DNA of 64,000 nt from DATLED01 sp035525495 (lineage in GTDB: Bacteria; Actinomycetota; Acidimicrobiia; Acidimicrobiales; CADCTF01): contig DATLED010000062.1 in assembly GCA_035525495.1 (NCBI GenBank), forward strand, positions 1 to 64,000. Reading direction: 5' to 3'. Numbering within the stretch: position 1 is the first letter of the stretch; each line of letters starts with the position of its first letter. The notes under the pieces were generated by a model. The model was not told where the DNA came from, made no database searches, and saw only the letters and a program-made list of their open reading frames with translations. This document shows, in pieces, positions 7,988 through 16,077 of the stretch. Position numbers and translations under genes: made by a program.

Positions 7988-8230
7988 CTAACGACGGGCG
8001 GCGGCGTCGATCCTCCGTTGTCGGAGGATCCGTCGGCGCTCCCGTTCCGACGCCCCGCCCCACACGCCGTGGTCGATGCGGTTGCGCAGGGCGTACTCGA
8101 GGCACGCCTCCTTGACCGGACAGGTCGCGCACAGCTGGCGAGCGGTCTCCACCCCCGCCCCATCGTTCGGGAAGAAGAGGGACGGGGGAGCGTCCCTGCA
8201 GTTGCCGTCGGCCATCCACTCGGTGCTCAT
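7988..8230 (-). CDS. WhiB-family iron-sulphur transcriptional regulator (second copy)
   Basis: An 80-aa WhiB protein from ATG 8230 with AGGTGAGG just upstream. The four cluster cysteines are present (DGNC, LCATC, ACLEY), then GVWGG and a basic tail (ERERRRILRQRRIDAAARR). It is shorter at the N-terminus than the whiB at 5763 and differs enough to be a separate paralogue. Convergent with tatA; its start faces the HtrA-like protease gene 61 bp away, so the two share a divergent promoter region. Confidence 0.92.
   Translation of the reverse strand: MSTEWMADGNCRDAPPSLFFPNDGAGVETARQLCATCPVKEACLEYALRNRIDHGVWGGASERERRRILRQRRIDAAARR
8009..8030. terminator. Hairpin at the tatA/whiB convergent junction
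   Basis: Perfect 9-bp stem GATCCTCCG / CGGAGGATC with a TTGT loop, 31 nt after the tatA stop and inside the 3' coding end of the minus-strand whiB gene. Likely tatA terminator. Confidence 0.5.
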
Positions 8231-8291
8231 GTCCTCACCTCTCCGTAGCTTCGGACGTCCGCGGACGTCGAAAGGTTCCCCCGGGTAGAGA

Positions 8292-9677
8292 ATGGAAGCC
8301 GTGAACGACTCGAACGACACCCCCGACTCGACGGGGCGCGTGTGGTCGCTCGACCCCGATCCGCTGCCGTCCTCGCCGCCCCAGGCGCAGCCGCCGGAGG
8401 ATTGGCGCGACCGCACGACCGATTCGGCGCCCTACTCCCCGCCGCTGTCGCCCCACGACCGTCCGCCTACGTGGGGCTCGACGGCCCCGTTGGCGCCGCC
8501 GCCCCCGCCCTACGGCGCGGCGCCGCGGCGAAACGTCGATGCCACCGACCGTCGGTCCGAGGGCCGTTGGCTGGCCGTCGCCGCGGTATCTGCCGTGATC
8601 GGGGGCCTCGTCGGGGCCGGCGTGTACGGCGCCGTCGACAAGGCGCGGGGCGAGAACCGAGCGGCGGTCACGTCCGCGACCGCCCGACAGGGGAACGGGA
8701 GTGGCTCGGGCAACGTCGCTGCGCGGCCCACCGGACCGAACGTCTCGCTCGCCGGCAGGCCCCTCGACATCCAGGGCGTGCTGGCCAAGGTGCAGCCGGC
8801 AGTCGTGGCGGTCGGCGTCGAGGGCAGCCAGGGCCGGGGCGCGGGGACGGGCGTGATCCTCACCGCAGACGGCGAGGTCCTGACGAACAACCACGTGATC
8901 GAGGGGGCCACGACGATCGAGGTGACGCTCAACGGCGAGAGCACACCGCGCCGCGCCGACCTGGTCGGTGCCGAGCCGTCCGCCGACCTGGCGCTCGTCA
9001 AGATCCGCGGTGCGTCGGGCCTCGCGACCGCCGAGCTCGGCACTTCGGCCGGTGCCCGGGTCGGCGACGACGTCGTCGCCATCGGCAACGCGCTGGCGCT
9101 TCCCGGCGGACCGACCGTCACCGAGGGGATCATCTCGGCGACGAACCGCACGCTCCCCGAGGTCGGGCTCGACGGGCTCATCCAGACCGACGCCGCCATC
9201 AACCACGGCAACTCGGGCGGCCCGCTGGTGAACGCCGCCGGGGAGGTCATCGGCATCAACACCGCCGTCATCCGTGGCGGTGGCAGCGACGCCGAGGGCA
9301 TCGGACTGGCGATCGCCATCGACACCGCCAAGCCGATCATCGAGGCGCTCCGCCACGGCGGCATCCCGGCGGACCAGCGGGCCTTCCTCGGCGTGAGCAG
9401 CCAGGACCTCACCCCCGACATCCGGGACAACATCGACACGCCCGCCACCGCCGGCGCCGTCGTTGCCGAGGTCGTGCCCGGTTCGGCGGCCGACGACGCC
9501 GGGCTCGAACGCCTGGACGTGATCGTGCGCATCGACGGCAAGGACGTCCAAGGGGCGGTCAACGTCGGGTCGGCGATCCGGTCGAAGAAGCCCGGTGACA
9601 AGGTGACGATCGAGTACTACCGGGGGAAGGACCGCCGCACGACGACCGCCACCCTCGGGACCCGCCCGTCGTCCTAG
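8292..9677 (+). CDS. HtrA/DegP-type membrane serine protease with PDZ domain
   Basis: A 461-aa surface protease. It has a Pro-rich cytoplasmic N-terminus, one membrane helix (about 93-115), a trypsin-like domain with the triad His201 (NNHVIEG), Asp232 (SADLALVKI) and Ser308 (GNSGGP), and a C-terminal PDZ domain (about 365-455, FLGVSSQDL ... GKDVQGAVNVGSAI). It probably degrades or refolds damaged envelope proteins. The start ATG 8292 has no strong Shine-Dalgarno; GTG 8301 is possible. Confidence 0.9.
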   Translation: MEAVNDSNDTPDSTGRVWSLDPDPLPSSPPQAQPPEDWRDRTTDSAPYSPPLSPHDRPPTWGSTAPLAPPPPPYGAAPRRNVDATDRRSEGRWLAVAAVSAVIGGLVGAGVYGAVDKARGENRAAVTSATARQGNGSGSGNVAARPTGPNVSLAGRPLDIQGVLAKVQPAVVAVGVEGSQGRGAGTGVILTADGEVLTNNHVIEGATTIEVTLNGESTPRRADLVGAEPSADLALVKIRGASGLATAELGTSAGARVGDDVVAIGNALALPGGPTVTEGIISATNRTLPEVGLDGLIQTDAAINHGNSGGPLVNAAGEVIGINTAVIRGGGSDAEGIGLAIAIDTAKPIIEALRHGGIPADQRAFLGVSSQDLTPDIRDNIDTPATAGAVVAEVVPGSAADDAGLERLDVIVRIDGKDVQGAVNVGSAIRSKKPGDKVTIEYYRGKDRRTTTATLGTRPSS

Positions 9678-9693
9678 CCGAGCTCGGCGCCCG

Positions 9694-9699
9694 TAGACT
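9694..9699 (+). promoter_or_regulatory. TAGACT -10 box of a leaderless promoter
   Basis: TAGACT ends 8 nt before ATG 9708; no Shine-Dalgarno between. Confidence 0.5.
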
Positions 9700-9707
9700 C
9701 GACAGCC

Positions 9708-9992
9708 ATGTCGCAGATGACCCCCGCATCCTCGGAAGCCCCCCAGCCGCCGCGCGGCCACGTCCGGGTGGTGTACCTCGGGCCGGTGGCGCCGCACTGG
9801 GACGTCCACGCCGAGTTCGGTGACCGCAACATGGTCGAGGAGTTCCGTCAGCGGGTCCTCGCGCGACTCCTCCTCCTGCCGCCGCACGACCCCCAGTTCC
9901 GCCGGAACCGCGAGCGGGTCGTCCGGGACGCCGAGCGGGAGAACCTCTACCTCGAGTGGGACCTCGGCCTCCCCGAGGAAGAGACGAGTTGA
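9708..9992 (+). CDS. Conserved hypothetical protein, 94 aa
   Basis: A small soluble protein without signal or membrane segment. It begins with a disordered Pro/Ala stretch (1-18), then a compact part with VRVVYLGPVAPHWDVHAEFG and a basic helix (FRQRVLARLLLLPPHDPQ). I do not recognise the family. It lies between the protease and the glucokinase and has its own leaderless-type promoter, which argues that it is real. Confidence 0.65.
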   Translation: MSQMTPASSEAPQPPRGHVRVVYLGPVAPHWDVHAEFGDRNMVEEFRQRVLARLLLLPPHDPQFRRNRERVVRDAERENLYLEWDLGLPEEETS

Positions 9993-10099
9993 TGGTCTCG
10001 CACGGCACCGAGGGCCCCATCGGGCGGTGCGGCTCGGCGGACGGGCCGCTCGCTGGCGCTCCCGACGCCGCCGGCTGAACGAGGGCGAGTCCCCGAACG

Positions 10100-11029
10100 A
10101 TGGCGGCCATAGGCATCGACCTCGGCGGGACGAAGATCTACGGCGTCCGGATGAAGGGTGCCGAGGTCGTCGCTGACGCCAAGGGGAAGACACCCGTGCA
10201 GGGCGGGCCGATGGGCGTCGTCGATGCGATCGCCAAGGTCGTGACCGAGCTCGGGGCCGGCGAGGGTGACGTGATCGGCGTCGGCGCCCCAGGGGTCATC
10301 GACGTCGACAAGGGCGTCGTGCGAGCGGCGCCGAACCTTCCGGGCTGGGTCGAGCCCTTCGCGCTCGGTCCGGCGCTGGCCGAGACCCTCGGGCTGGAAC
10401 GGGTCGTGCTCGACAACGACGTCAACGTCGGCACGGTCGCCGAACACCGCCTCGGTGCCGGCAAGGGTGCCGACGAGCTCCTCGGCGTGTTCGTCGGGAC
10501 GGGCGTCGGCGGCGGTGTCGTCCTCGACGGCAAGCTCCGCCGCGGCGCCACGGGACTGGCCGGGGAGATCGGCCACGTCGTCGTCGTCCCGGGTGGCCGC
10601 AGCTGCTCGTGCGGGGGACGCGGTCACCTCGAGGCCTACGCCGGCCGGGCCGGCATGGAGCGTCGGGCCAGAGCCCTCGAGAACAAGGGCCACGACACCG
10701 CGCTGGTCGAACTGGCCAGGACGAAGCGGATGACGTCGAGCGTGTGGGCCAAGGCCCTCGCCGCCGGCGACCAGGTCGCCATCGACCTCATCGACGAAGC
10801 CGTCGGCGCTCTCGGGCGGGCCATCGCCGGCGTCATCCTCACCCTCGACCTCCGGCTCGTCGTCGTCGGCGGCGGGCTCGCCGACCGTCTCGGCGCCGCC
10901 TTCGTCGATCGCATCGAACAGGCCGTCCGCAGCGACATCTTCGGCGGCGGGACCAAGGTGCGGGTCGTTGCCGCGGAGCTCGGCGACCGCGCCGGGGCCA
11001 TCGGCGCCGCCCTCCTCGCCACCGCCTGA
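10100..11029 (+). CDS. glk: ROK-family glucokinase
   Basis: A 309-aa sugar kinase. Motifs: IGIDLGGTK phosphate loop at the N-terminus, the LDNDVNVGTVAEH active-site aspartate region, the GTGVGGGVVLDGKL second phosphate motif, and the ROK zinc motif GEIGH ... CSCGGRGHLEAYA, in which the last Cys is replaced by His. The zinc motif and length fit ATP-dependent glucokinases better than polyphosphate glucokinases, although ppk1 is the next gene. It should phosphorylate glucose or a related hexose. Confidence 0.85.
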   Translation: MAAIGIDLGGTKIYGVRMKGAEVVADAKGKTPVQGGPMGVVDAIAKVVTELGAGEGDVIGVGAPGVIDVDKGVVRAAPNLPGWVEPFALGPALAETLGLERVVLDNDVNVGTVAEHRLGAGKGADELLGVFVGTGVGGGVVLDGKLRRGATGLAGEIGHVVVVPGGRSCSCGGRGHLEAYAGRAGMERRARALENKGHDTALVELARTKRMTSSVWAKALAAGDQVAIDLIDEAVGALGRAIAGVILTLDLRLVVVGGGLADRLGAAFVDRIEQAVRSDIFGGGTKVRVVAAELGDRAGAIGAALLATA

Positions 11030-11057
11030 CCCCGGAGCCGCACCGCGGCCCCGTCGA

Positions 11058-11063
11058 TAGGCT
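11058..11063 (+). promoter_or_regulatory. TAGGCT -10 box of a leaderless promoter (ppk1)
   Basis: TAGGCT ends 6 nt before GTG 11070; no Shine-Dalgarno. It supports GTG 11070 as the true start. Confidence 0.55.
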
Positions 11064-11069
11064 GGGAAC

Positions 11070-13154
11070 GTGTCCATGAGCCTCGAACCCGCCTCGAGCG
11101 GGATCGAGACCATCGGCCCGGCGAGGTTCCTGAACCGCGAGCTGTCGTGGCTCGACTTCAACGAGCGGGTGTTGGCGCTCGCGGAGGACGAGTCGCAGCC
11201 CCTCCTCGAGCGGGCCAAGTTCCTCGCCATCTTCAGCACGAACCTCGACGAGTTCTTCCAGGTCCGCGTGGCCGGCCTCAAGGACCAGCTCGCCGCCGGC
11301 CTCCCAGCCACCGCCCGAGACGGCATGAGCCCGCTCGACCAGCTCCGCACGATCCGCCAGCGGGTCGTCGAGCACCTCGAGCGCCTGTCCAAGGTGTTCC
11401 TCACCTCCGTCGCTCCCGCGCTGGCGGACGCCGGCATCCGCCTGTCGGACTGGGAGTCCCTCGATGACGACGACCGCGAGTACCTCGTCGACGTCTTCGA
11501 TCGCCGCATCTTCCCGGTGCTGACGCCGCTCGCCGTGGACCCCGGCCACCCGTTCCCCCACATCTCGGACCTCAGCCTCAACCTGGCGGTGATCGTCCAC
11601 GACACCCAGCTCGGCGAGCGGCGCTTCGCGCGGGTCAAGGTTCCGCAGCTCCTGAGCCGCTTCGTCGTCATGCCCGACGGCGAGCGCTTCGTCGCCCTCG
11701 AGCAGGTCATCGCCGCGCACCTCGGCCGCCTCTTCCCGGGGATGGTCACCGAGTGCCACTTCCCGTTCCGCGTCACCCGCAACGCCGACCTGACCCTCGA
11801 CGAGGAGGAGGCGGACGACCTCGTCGCGGCCGTCGAGATGGAGCTCCGTCGTCGCCGCCGGGGGCGGGCGGTCCGCCTCGAGATCGACACCAACATGTCC
11901 GACGAGGTCCGCGACCTCCTTCTGCGCGAGCTGCAGCTCTCGCCGAGCGACGTCTTCGTCGTCGATGGACCGATCGACCTCGGCGGCCTGTGGTCGGTGT
12001 ACGAGCTCGAACGGCCCGAGCTCAAGGATGAGCCCTGGGTGCCGACGACCCAGCCCCGGCTCTCCTTCGACGACGACACCCCCGTCGACGTGTTCGCCGT
12101 CCTGCGCGAGAACGACGTCCTCGTGCACCACCCGTACGACTCGTTCGCCACGTCCGTCGAGACCTTCATCAAGCGGGCGGCTGCGGACCCCGACGTCCTC
12201 GCCATCAAGCAGACGCTGTACCGCACGTCCGGTGACAGCCCGATCGTGAAGTCGCTCATCCGCGCAGCCGAGCGGGGCAAGCAGGTCGTCGTCCTCGTCG
12301 AGGTGAAGGCCCGCTTCGACGAGCAGGCGAACATCACCTGGGCCAAGGCGCTCGAAGACGCGGGGGTCCACGTCGTCTATGGCGTGCTCGGCCTCAAGAC
12401 CCACTCGAAGACGGCGCTCGTCGTACGACAGGAGGACGACGGCGTCCGCCGCTACGCCCACATCGGCACCGGCAACTACAACTCCAAGACGGCGCGTCTC
12501 TACGAGGACGTCGGCCTTCTCAGCGCGAATGCCGACCTCGGCGCCGACCTCACCGACCTCTTCAACTTCCTGACCGGCTACAGCCGCCAGTCGACCTACC
12601 GCAAGCTGCTGGTGGCTCCGTTCGGGCTCCGCAACCGCGTCCTCGAGCTGATCCGCGAGCAGACGGCGCTCGGGCCGGCGGGCCGCATCGTCCTGAAGAT
12701 GAACGGGCTCGACGACCAGCCCGTCATCGACGCGCTGTACGAAGCGTCGGCGGCCGGCGTTGCGGTGGACCTCGTCCTCCGCAGCATCTGCTGCCTCCGT
12801 CCCGGCGTGCCCGGACTCTCCGAGACGATCCGGGTACGGTCGATCGTCGGTCGCTACCTCGAGCACTCGCGGATCTTCTCGTTCGGGACGGGTACCGCCC
12901 GCCGCTGGTACATCGGGTCGGCGGACCTGCGGGGCCGCAACCTCGATCGCCGCATCGAGGTGGTCGCGCCGGTGGAGCAACCGGCGTTGCAGGAGCGCCT
13001 CGCGGAGATCGTCGACGCCAACCTCGCCGACGGGACTCTGGCGTGGACGCTCGATGCCGACGGCGTGTGGCACCGACCCGCGGGTGGTGGATCCGGCGCG
13101 CACGAGGTCCTCCATGACGCGGCGGTGCGACGGGCGAGGCCTCGGCACGACTGA
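11070..13154 (+). CDS. ppk1: Polyphosphate kinase 1
   Basis: Makes inorganic polyphosphate from ATP, reversibly. 694 aa, the usual length. The N-terminal domain opens with RFLNRELSWLDFNERVLALA and FLAIFSTNLDEFFQVRVAGLK. The catalytic phospholipase-D-like half carries the autophosphorylated His in GLKTHSKTALVVR, and the second PLD motif (YLEHSRIFSFGTG ... GSADLRGRNLDRRIE). The start is GTG 11070, placed by the -10 box. It is followed almost directly by a Nudix hydrolase and ppx, forming a polyphosphate and nucleotide-phosphate block. Confidence 0.97.
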   Translation: MSMSLEPASSGIETIGPARFLNRELSWLDFNERVLALAEDESQPLLERAKFLAIFSTNLDEFFQVRVAGLKDQLAAGLPATARDGMSPLDQLRTIRQRVVEHLERLSKVFLTSVAPALADAGIRLSDWESLDDDDREYLVDVFDRRIFPVLTPLAVDPGHPFPHISDLSLNLAVIVHDTQLGERRFARVKVPQLLSRFVVMPDGERFVALEQVIAAHLGRLFPGMVTECHFPFRVTRNADLTLDEEEADDLVAAVEMELRRRRRGRAVRLEIDTNMSDEVRDLLLRELQLSPSDVFVVDGPIDLGGLWSVYELERPELKDEPWVPTTQPRLSFDDDTPVDVFAVLRENDVLVHHPYDSFATSVETFIKRAAADPDVLAIKQTLYRTSGDSPIVKSLIRAAERGKQVVVLVEVKARFDEQANITWAKALEDAGVHVVYGVLGLKTHSKTALVVRQEDDGVRRYAHIGTGNYNSKTARLYEDVGLLSANADLGADLTDLFNFLTGYSRQSTYRKLLVAPFGLRNRVLELIREQTALGPAGRIVLKMNGLDDQPVIDALYEASAAGVAVDLVLRSICCLRPGVPGLSETIRVRSIVGRYLEHSRIFSFGTGTARRWYIGSADLRGRNLDRRIEVVAPVEQPALQERLAEIVDANLADGTLAWTLDADGVWHRPAGGGSGAHEVLHDAAVRRARPRHD

Positions 13155-13155
13155 G

Positions 13156-13569
13156 GTGGTCGAACTGAACGATGCCGGGGAGGTCCGCGCCGCGGGTGGG
13201 GTCGTCACGCGTGTGGGCGAAGGTGGTCGCCTCGAGGTGCTGCTCGTTCATCGCCGCGCCTACGACGACTGGACGTTGCCGAAGGGCAAGGCCGAGCCGG
13301 GCGAGACGGACGAGGGGTGCGCGCTGCGGGAGGTCGAAGAGGAGACGGCACTGCGGTGCCGGCTCGGCCGCGAGCTCCCGACGGTGCGTTGGCTCGACCG
13401 CTTCGATCGACCCAAGGCGTCGCGCTACTGGCTGATGGAGGTCGTCGACCCCACGGCGGCGGCGGCGGCGGAGAACGAGATCGACGCCGTCGAGTGGCTG
13501 CCGGTGGACGAGGCCGTCACCAAGCTGACATACCCACGCGACGCCGAGGTCCTGCGGACGGTGACGTGA
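13156..13569 (+). CDS. Nudix hydrolase
   Basis: A 137-aa Nudix-fold hydrolase from GTG 13156; in-frame ATG 13114 would overlap ppk1 by 41 bp. The Nudix box is GKAEPGETDEG ... REVEEETAL, with Thr replacing the usual final Gly. The PKG before the box and ASRYWLMEV strand resemble the Nudix half of MutT1-like and diadenosine-polyphosphate hydrolases. Here the C-terminal phosphatase (RHG) domain of MutT1 is absent. Its stop overlaps the ppx start (TGATG), so it is translationally coupled with ppx. Confidence 0.85.
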   Translation: MVELNDAGEVRAAGGVVTRVGEGGRLEVLLVHRRAYDDWTLPKGKAEPGETDEGCALREVEEETALRCRLGRELPTVRWLDRFDRPKASRYWLMEVVDPTAAAAAENEIDAVEWLPVDEAVTKLTYPRDAEVLRTVT

Positions 13570-15128
13570 TGCGCATCGCCGCCGTCGACATGGGGTCGAA
13601 CTCGTTCCACCTCGTCGTCGTCGAGGCCCACCCCGACGGGTCCTTCGACACGCTGCTGCGAGAGAAGGCGATGCTGCGCCTCGGCGAGGTCGTCACGGCG
13701 ACGGGATCGATCCCCGAAACCGACGTGGAGCGCGTGCTCGACACCATGCGCCGCTTCGCCGCGCTGGCCGCGTCGATCGACGCGGTGGAGGTCGTCGCCT
13801 GCGCGACGAGCGCCTTGCGGGAGGCGGACAACTCGTCCGCCGTGGTCGACGCCATCCGCGACGAGACCGGCATCGACGTCGAGGTCATCAGCGGCCGGCG
13901 GGAAGCGGAGCTGATCTTCGCCGCGGTGCGGGAGAGCGTCGCCCTCGAACCGGCGCCGGCGGTGTGCTTCGACCTCGGCGGCGGGAGCCTCGAGGTCATG
14001 GTCGGTGACAACGCGACCCTGCAGTGGTCCACGTCGGTGCACCTCGGCGCGGCGCGGCTCGCCACGTTGTTCCTCGCGAGCGATCCGCCGACCACCGACG
14101 AGCTCGCGGCGCTCTCGGCGCGGGTGCTCGAGGTCCTCGATCCCATCGCCGAGGAGGTCGCGACGTTCGAGCCGAAGTGCATGGTCGGGACGAGCGGGAC
14201 GTTCCTCGACCTCGCTCGCATGGCAGCCGCAGTGCGAACGGGAGCCGTTCCGCAGTCGGTGAACCAACTCGTCGTCGGCATCGACGAGCTGCGCCAGGTG
14301 CACGAGCGCCTGATCACGACGCCGGCCGCCGGCCGGGCCAAGGTCGGGGGACTCGACGCGCGGCGCGCTGATCAGATCCCCGTCGGTTCGCAGCTGCTGT
14401 TGACCGTCATGGACCGCTTCGGTTTCGACCAGCTGATGGTCGGGGAGTGGGCGCTGCGCGAGGGCATCGTCCTCGACGCCATCCGTCGCCACGAGGTGGC
14501 CGAGTGGACGAACGACGCCGAGACCGTTCGACGGTCATCGGTGCTCGGACTGGCGCGGCGGTGCAACGTCGACGAGGTCCACGCCGCGCAAGTGGCCCGG
14601 CTGGCCTTGGCCCTGTTCGACGCGCTGGCGGGGCTCCACCACCTGCCCACGACGGATCGCGAGCTGCTCGAGCATGCCGCCTTCCTGCACGACATCGGCG
14701 AGCACGTGGCCGTCGAGGGCCATCACAAGCACACCGCCTACCTCATCGAGCACGGGAAGCTGCGCGGCTTCGATCCCGAGGCCGTCGACGTGGTGGCCAC
14801 GCTCGGCCGGTACCACCGCGGCAGCGATCCCAAGTCGTCGTTCGAGCCATTCGGACGGTTGTCTTCGGCCCGGCGGTCGGAAGTGCTGCGCCTGTTGGCC
14901 ATGCTCCGCCTGGCCGACGGCCTCGACCGTGGCCACGCCGCCGCCGTCGACATGGTCGAAGCCGATCTCTCCCGAGCCGACGTCGTGCGTCTGCTCGTCA
15001 CGCCGAGCGACGACGTCGACCTCGAGGTGTGGGGTGTCCGCCGCAAGCGCGACCTGTTCGAACGGGTCTTCGAACGTCGTCTCGACGTCGTCGCCGCGGA
15101 CCATCCCTCGCTGGCGGGAGGGCAGTGA
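13569..15128 (+). CDS. ppx: Exopolyphosphatase / pppGpp phosphohydrolase (Ppx/GppA)
   Basis: Degrades polyphosphate from the ends and may also act on pppGpp. 519 aa. The actin-like fold begins MRIAAVDMGSNSFHLVVV, followed by VEVISGRREAELIF and the second phosphate motif FDLGGGSLEVMVG. A C-terminal HD-type domain follows (AAFLHDIGEHVAVEGHHKH), so this is the long form. The start ATG overlaps the Nudix stop by one base, and its own stop overlaps the fluC GTG. With ppk1 it makes a synthesis/degradation pair. Confidence 0.93.
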   Translation: MRIAAVDMGSNSFHLVVVEAHPDGSFDTLLREKAMLRLGEVVTATGSIPETDVERVLDTMRRFAALAASIDAVEVVACATSALREADNSSAVVDAIRDETGIDVEVISGRREAELIFAAVRESVALEPAPAVCFDLGGGSLEVMVGDNATLQWSTSVHLGAARLATLFLASDPPTTDELAALSARVLEVLDPIAEEVATFEPKCMVGTSGTFLDLARMAAAVRTGAVPQSVNQLVVGIDELRQVHERLITTPAAGRAKVGGLDARRADQIPVGSQLLLTVMDRFGFDQLMVGEWALREGIVLDAIRRHEVAEWTNDAETVRRSSVLGLARRCNVDEVHAAQVARLALALFDALAGLHHLPTTDRELLEHAAFLHDIGEHVAVEGHHKHTAYLIEHGKLRGFDPEAVDVVATLGRYHRGSDPKSSFEPFGRLSSARRSEVLRLLAMLRLADGLDRGHAAAVDMVEADLSRADVVRLLVTPSDDVDLEVWGVRRKRDLFERVFERRLDVVAADHPSLAGGQ

Positions 15129-15487
15129 ACGTGCGCGTCGTGCTGATCGCCGTAGCGGGCGCTGCAGGTGCGTTGACGCGGTACGCCGTCGCGTCGGCCG
15201 TCGGCGTGCGAGCCTTCCCGTGGTCGACGCTGTCGATCAACGTCGTCGGGTCCTTCCTGCTCGGGATCTTGCTGCAGTCGGCGCCGGGACGGCTGAGCGA
15301 TGACGTGCGCACCGGGCTCGCCGTCGGTTTCCTCGGTGCCTTCACGACGTTCTCCACGTTCAGCTACGAGTCGGTGGCGATGATCCGCGACGGCCGCGCG
15401 GCCGTCGCCGCGCTGTACGTCGTCGCGTCCGTCATCTCGGGGATGGCCGCGGCGGCCGTGGGTTGGCGCGTCGGGGCGGCGCTGTGA
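15125..15487 (+). CDS. fluC: Fluoride channel FluC/CrcB
   Basis: A 120-aa four-helix membrane protein that exports toxic fluoride as a dual-topology dimer. Signatures: GALTRY, NVVGSFLLG and the fluoride-track motif TTFSTFSYE. GTG 15125 overlaps the ppx stop by 4 bp (GTGA) and its stop overlaps the engB start in the same way. No fluoride riboswitch is seen upstream. Fluoride inhibits phosphatases, which may explain its place beside ppx. Confidence 0.95.
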   Translation: MNVRVVLIAVAGAAGALTRYAVASAVGVRAFPWSTLSINVVGSFLLGILLQSAPGRLSDDVRTGLAVGFLGAFTTFSTFSYESVAMIRDGRAAVAALYVVASVISGMAAAAVGWRVGAAL

Positions 15488-16071
15488 CGGCGCCGCTGCA
15501 GCTCGAGTTCGTCCTGTCGGCGACCGAGATCGGCGGGCTGCCGCCGACCAACGCGGAGATCGCCATCGTCGGCCGGTCCAACGTCGGCAAGTCGTCGCTC
15601 ATCAACGCGGTCGCCAACCGCAAGAAGCTGGCGATGGTGTCGAACACGCCGGGACGCACCCGACTGCTCAACCTCTTCGAGCTGCCCGGCCACGGCACGG
15701 TGATGGATCTCCCCGGCTACGGGTACGCCGCGGCATCCCAGAAGATGCGGGCCGAGTGGGGCCGGATGATCGAGGACTACCTCCTGGCGCGTGAAGGACT
15801 CACCATGGTCGTCGTCCTCGTCGACGGCGAGATCGGTCCGACGAAGCTCGACCTGACGATGCTCGAGTGGGCCGAGGGCAACGAGCTCCCGTTCTCGATC
15901 GTCGCCACCAAGCAGGACAAGGTGAAGGCCATGCAGCGGGACAAGCGCCGCACGGAGCTCGCCGCAAAGTGCGGGCGCAAGCCCGGCGACATCCTCTGGG
16001 TGAGCGCCGCCAAGGGCACCGGCATCGACGCCCTCCGCGGCAAGATCCTCGGCTGGCTCAACCCCTCCTGA
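15484..16071 (+). CDS. engB: Ribosome biogenesis GTPase EngB/YsxC
   Basis: A 195-aa GTPase needed for large-subunit assembly. GTP motifs in order: G1 GRSNVGKSS, G2 in NTPGRTRLLNLFE, G3 DLPGYG, G4 TKQDK, G5 SAAKGTGID. GTG 15484 overlaps the fluC stop (GTGA). It is the last gene of a tightly coupled run starting at ppk1. Convergent with phoH2, stops 6 bp apart. Confidence 0.95.
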   Translation: MTAPLQLEFVLSATEIGGLPPTNAEIAIVGRSNVGKSSLINAVANRKKLAMVSNTPGRTRLLNLFELPGHGTVMDLPGYGYAAASQKMRAEWGRMIEDYLLAREGLTMVVVLVDGEIGPTKLDLTMLEWAEGNELPFSIVATKQDKVKAMQRDKRRTELAAKCGRKPGDILWVSAAKGTGIDALRGKILGWLNPS

Positions 16072-16077
16072 GCGGCG

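Noticed and set aside
10100..11029. Polyphosphate glucokinase
   Set aside because: Length and the ROK zinc motif (GEIGH ... CSCG) fit ATP glucokinase; nearness to ppk1 is not enough.
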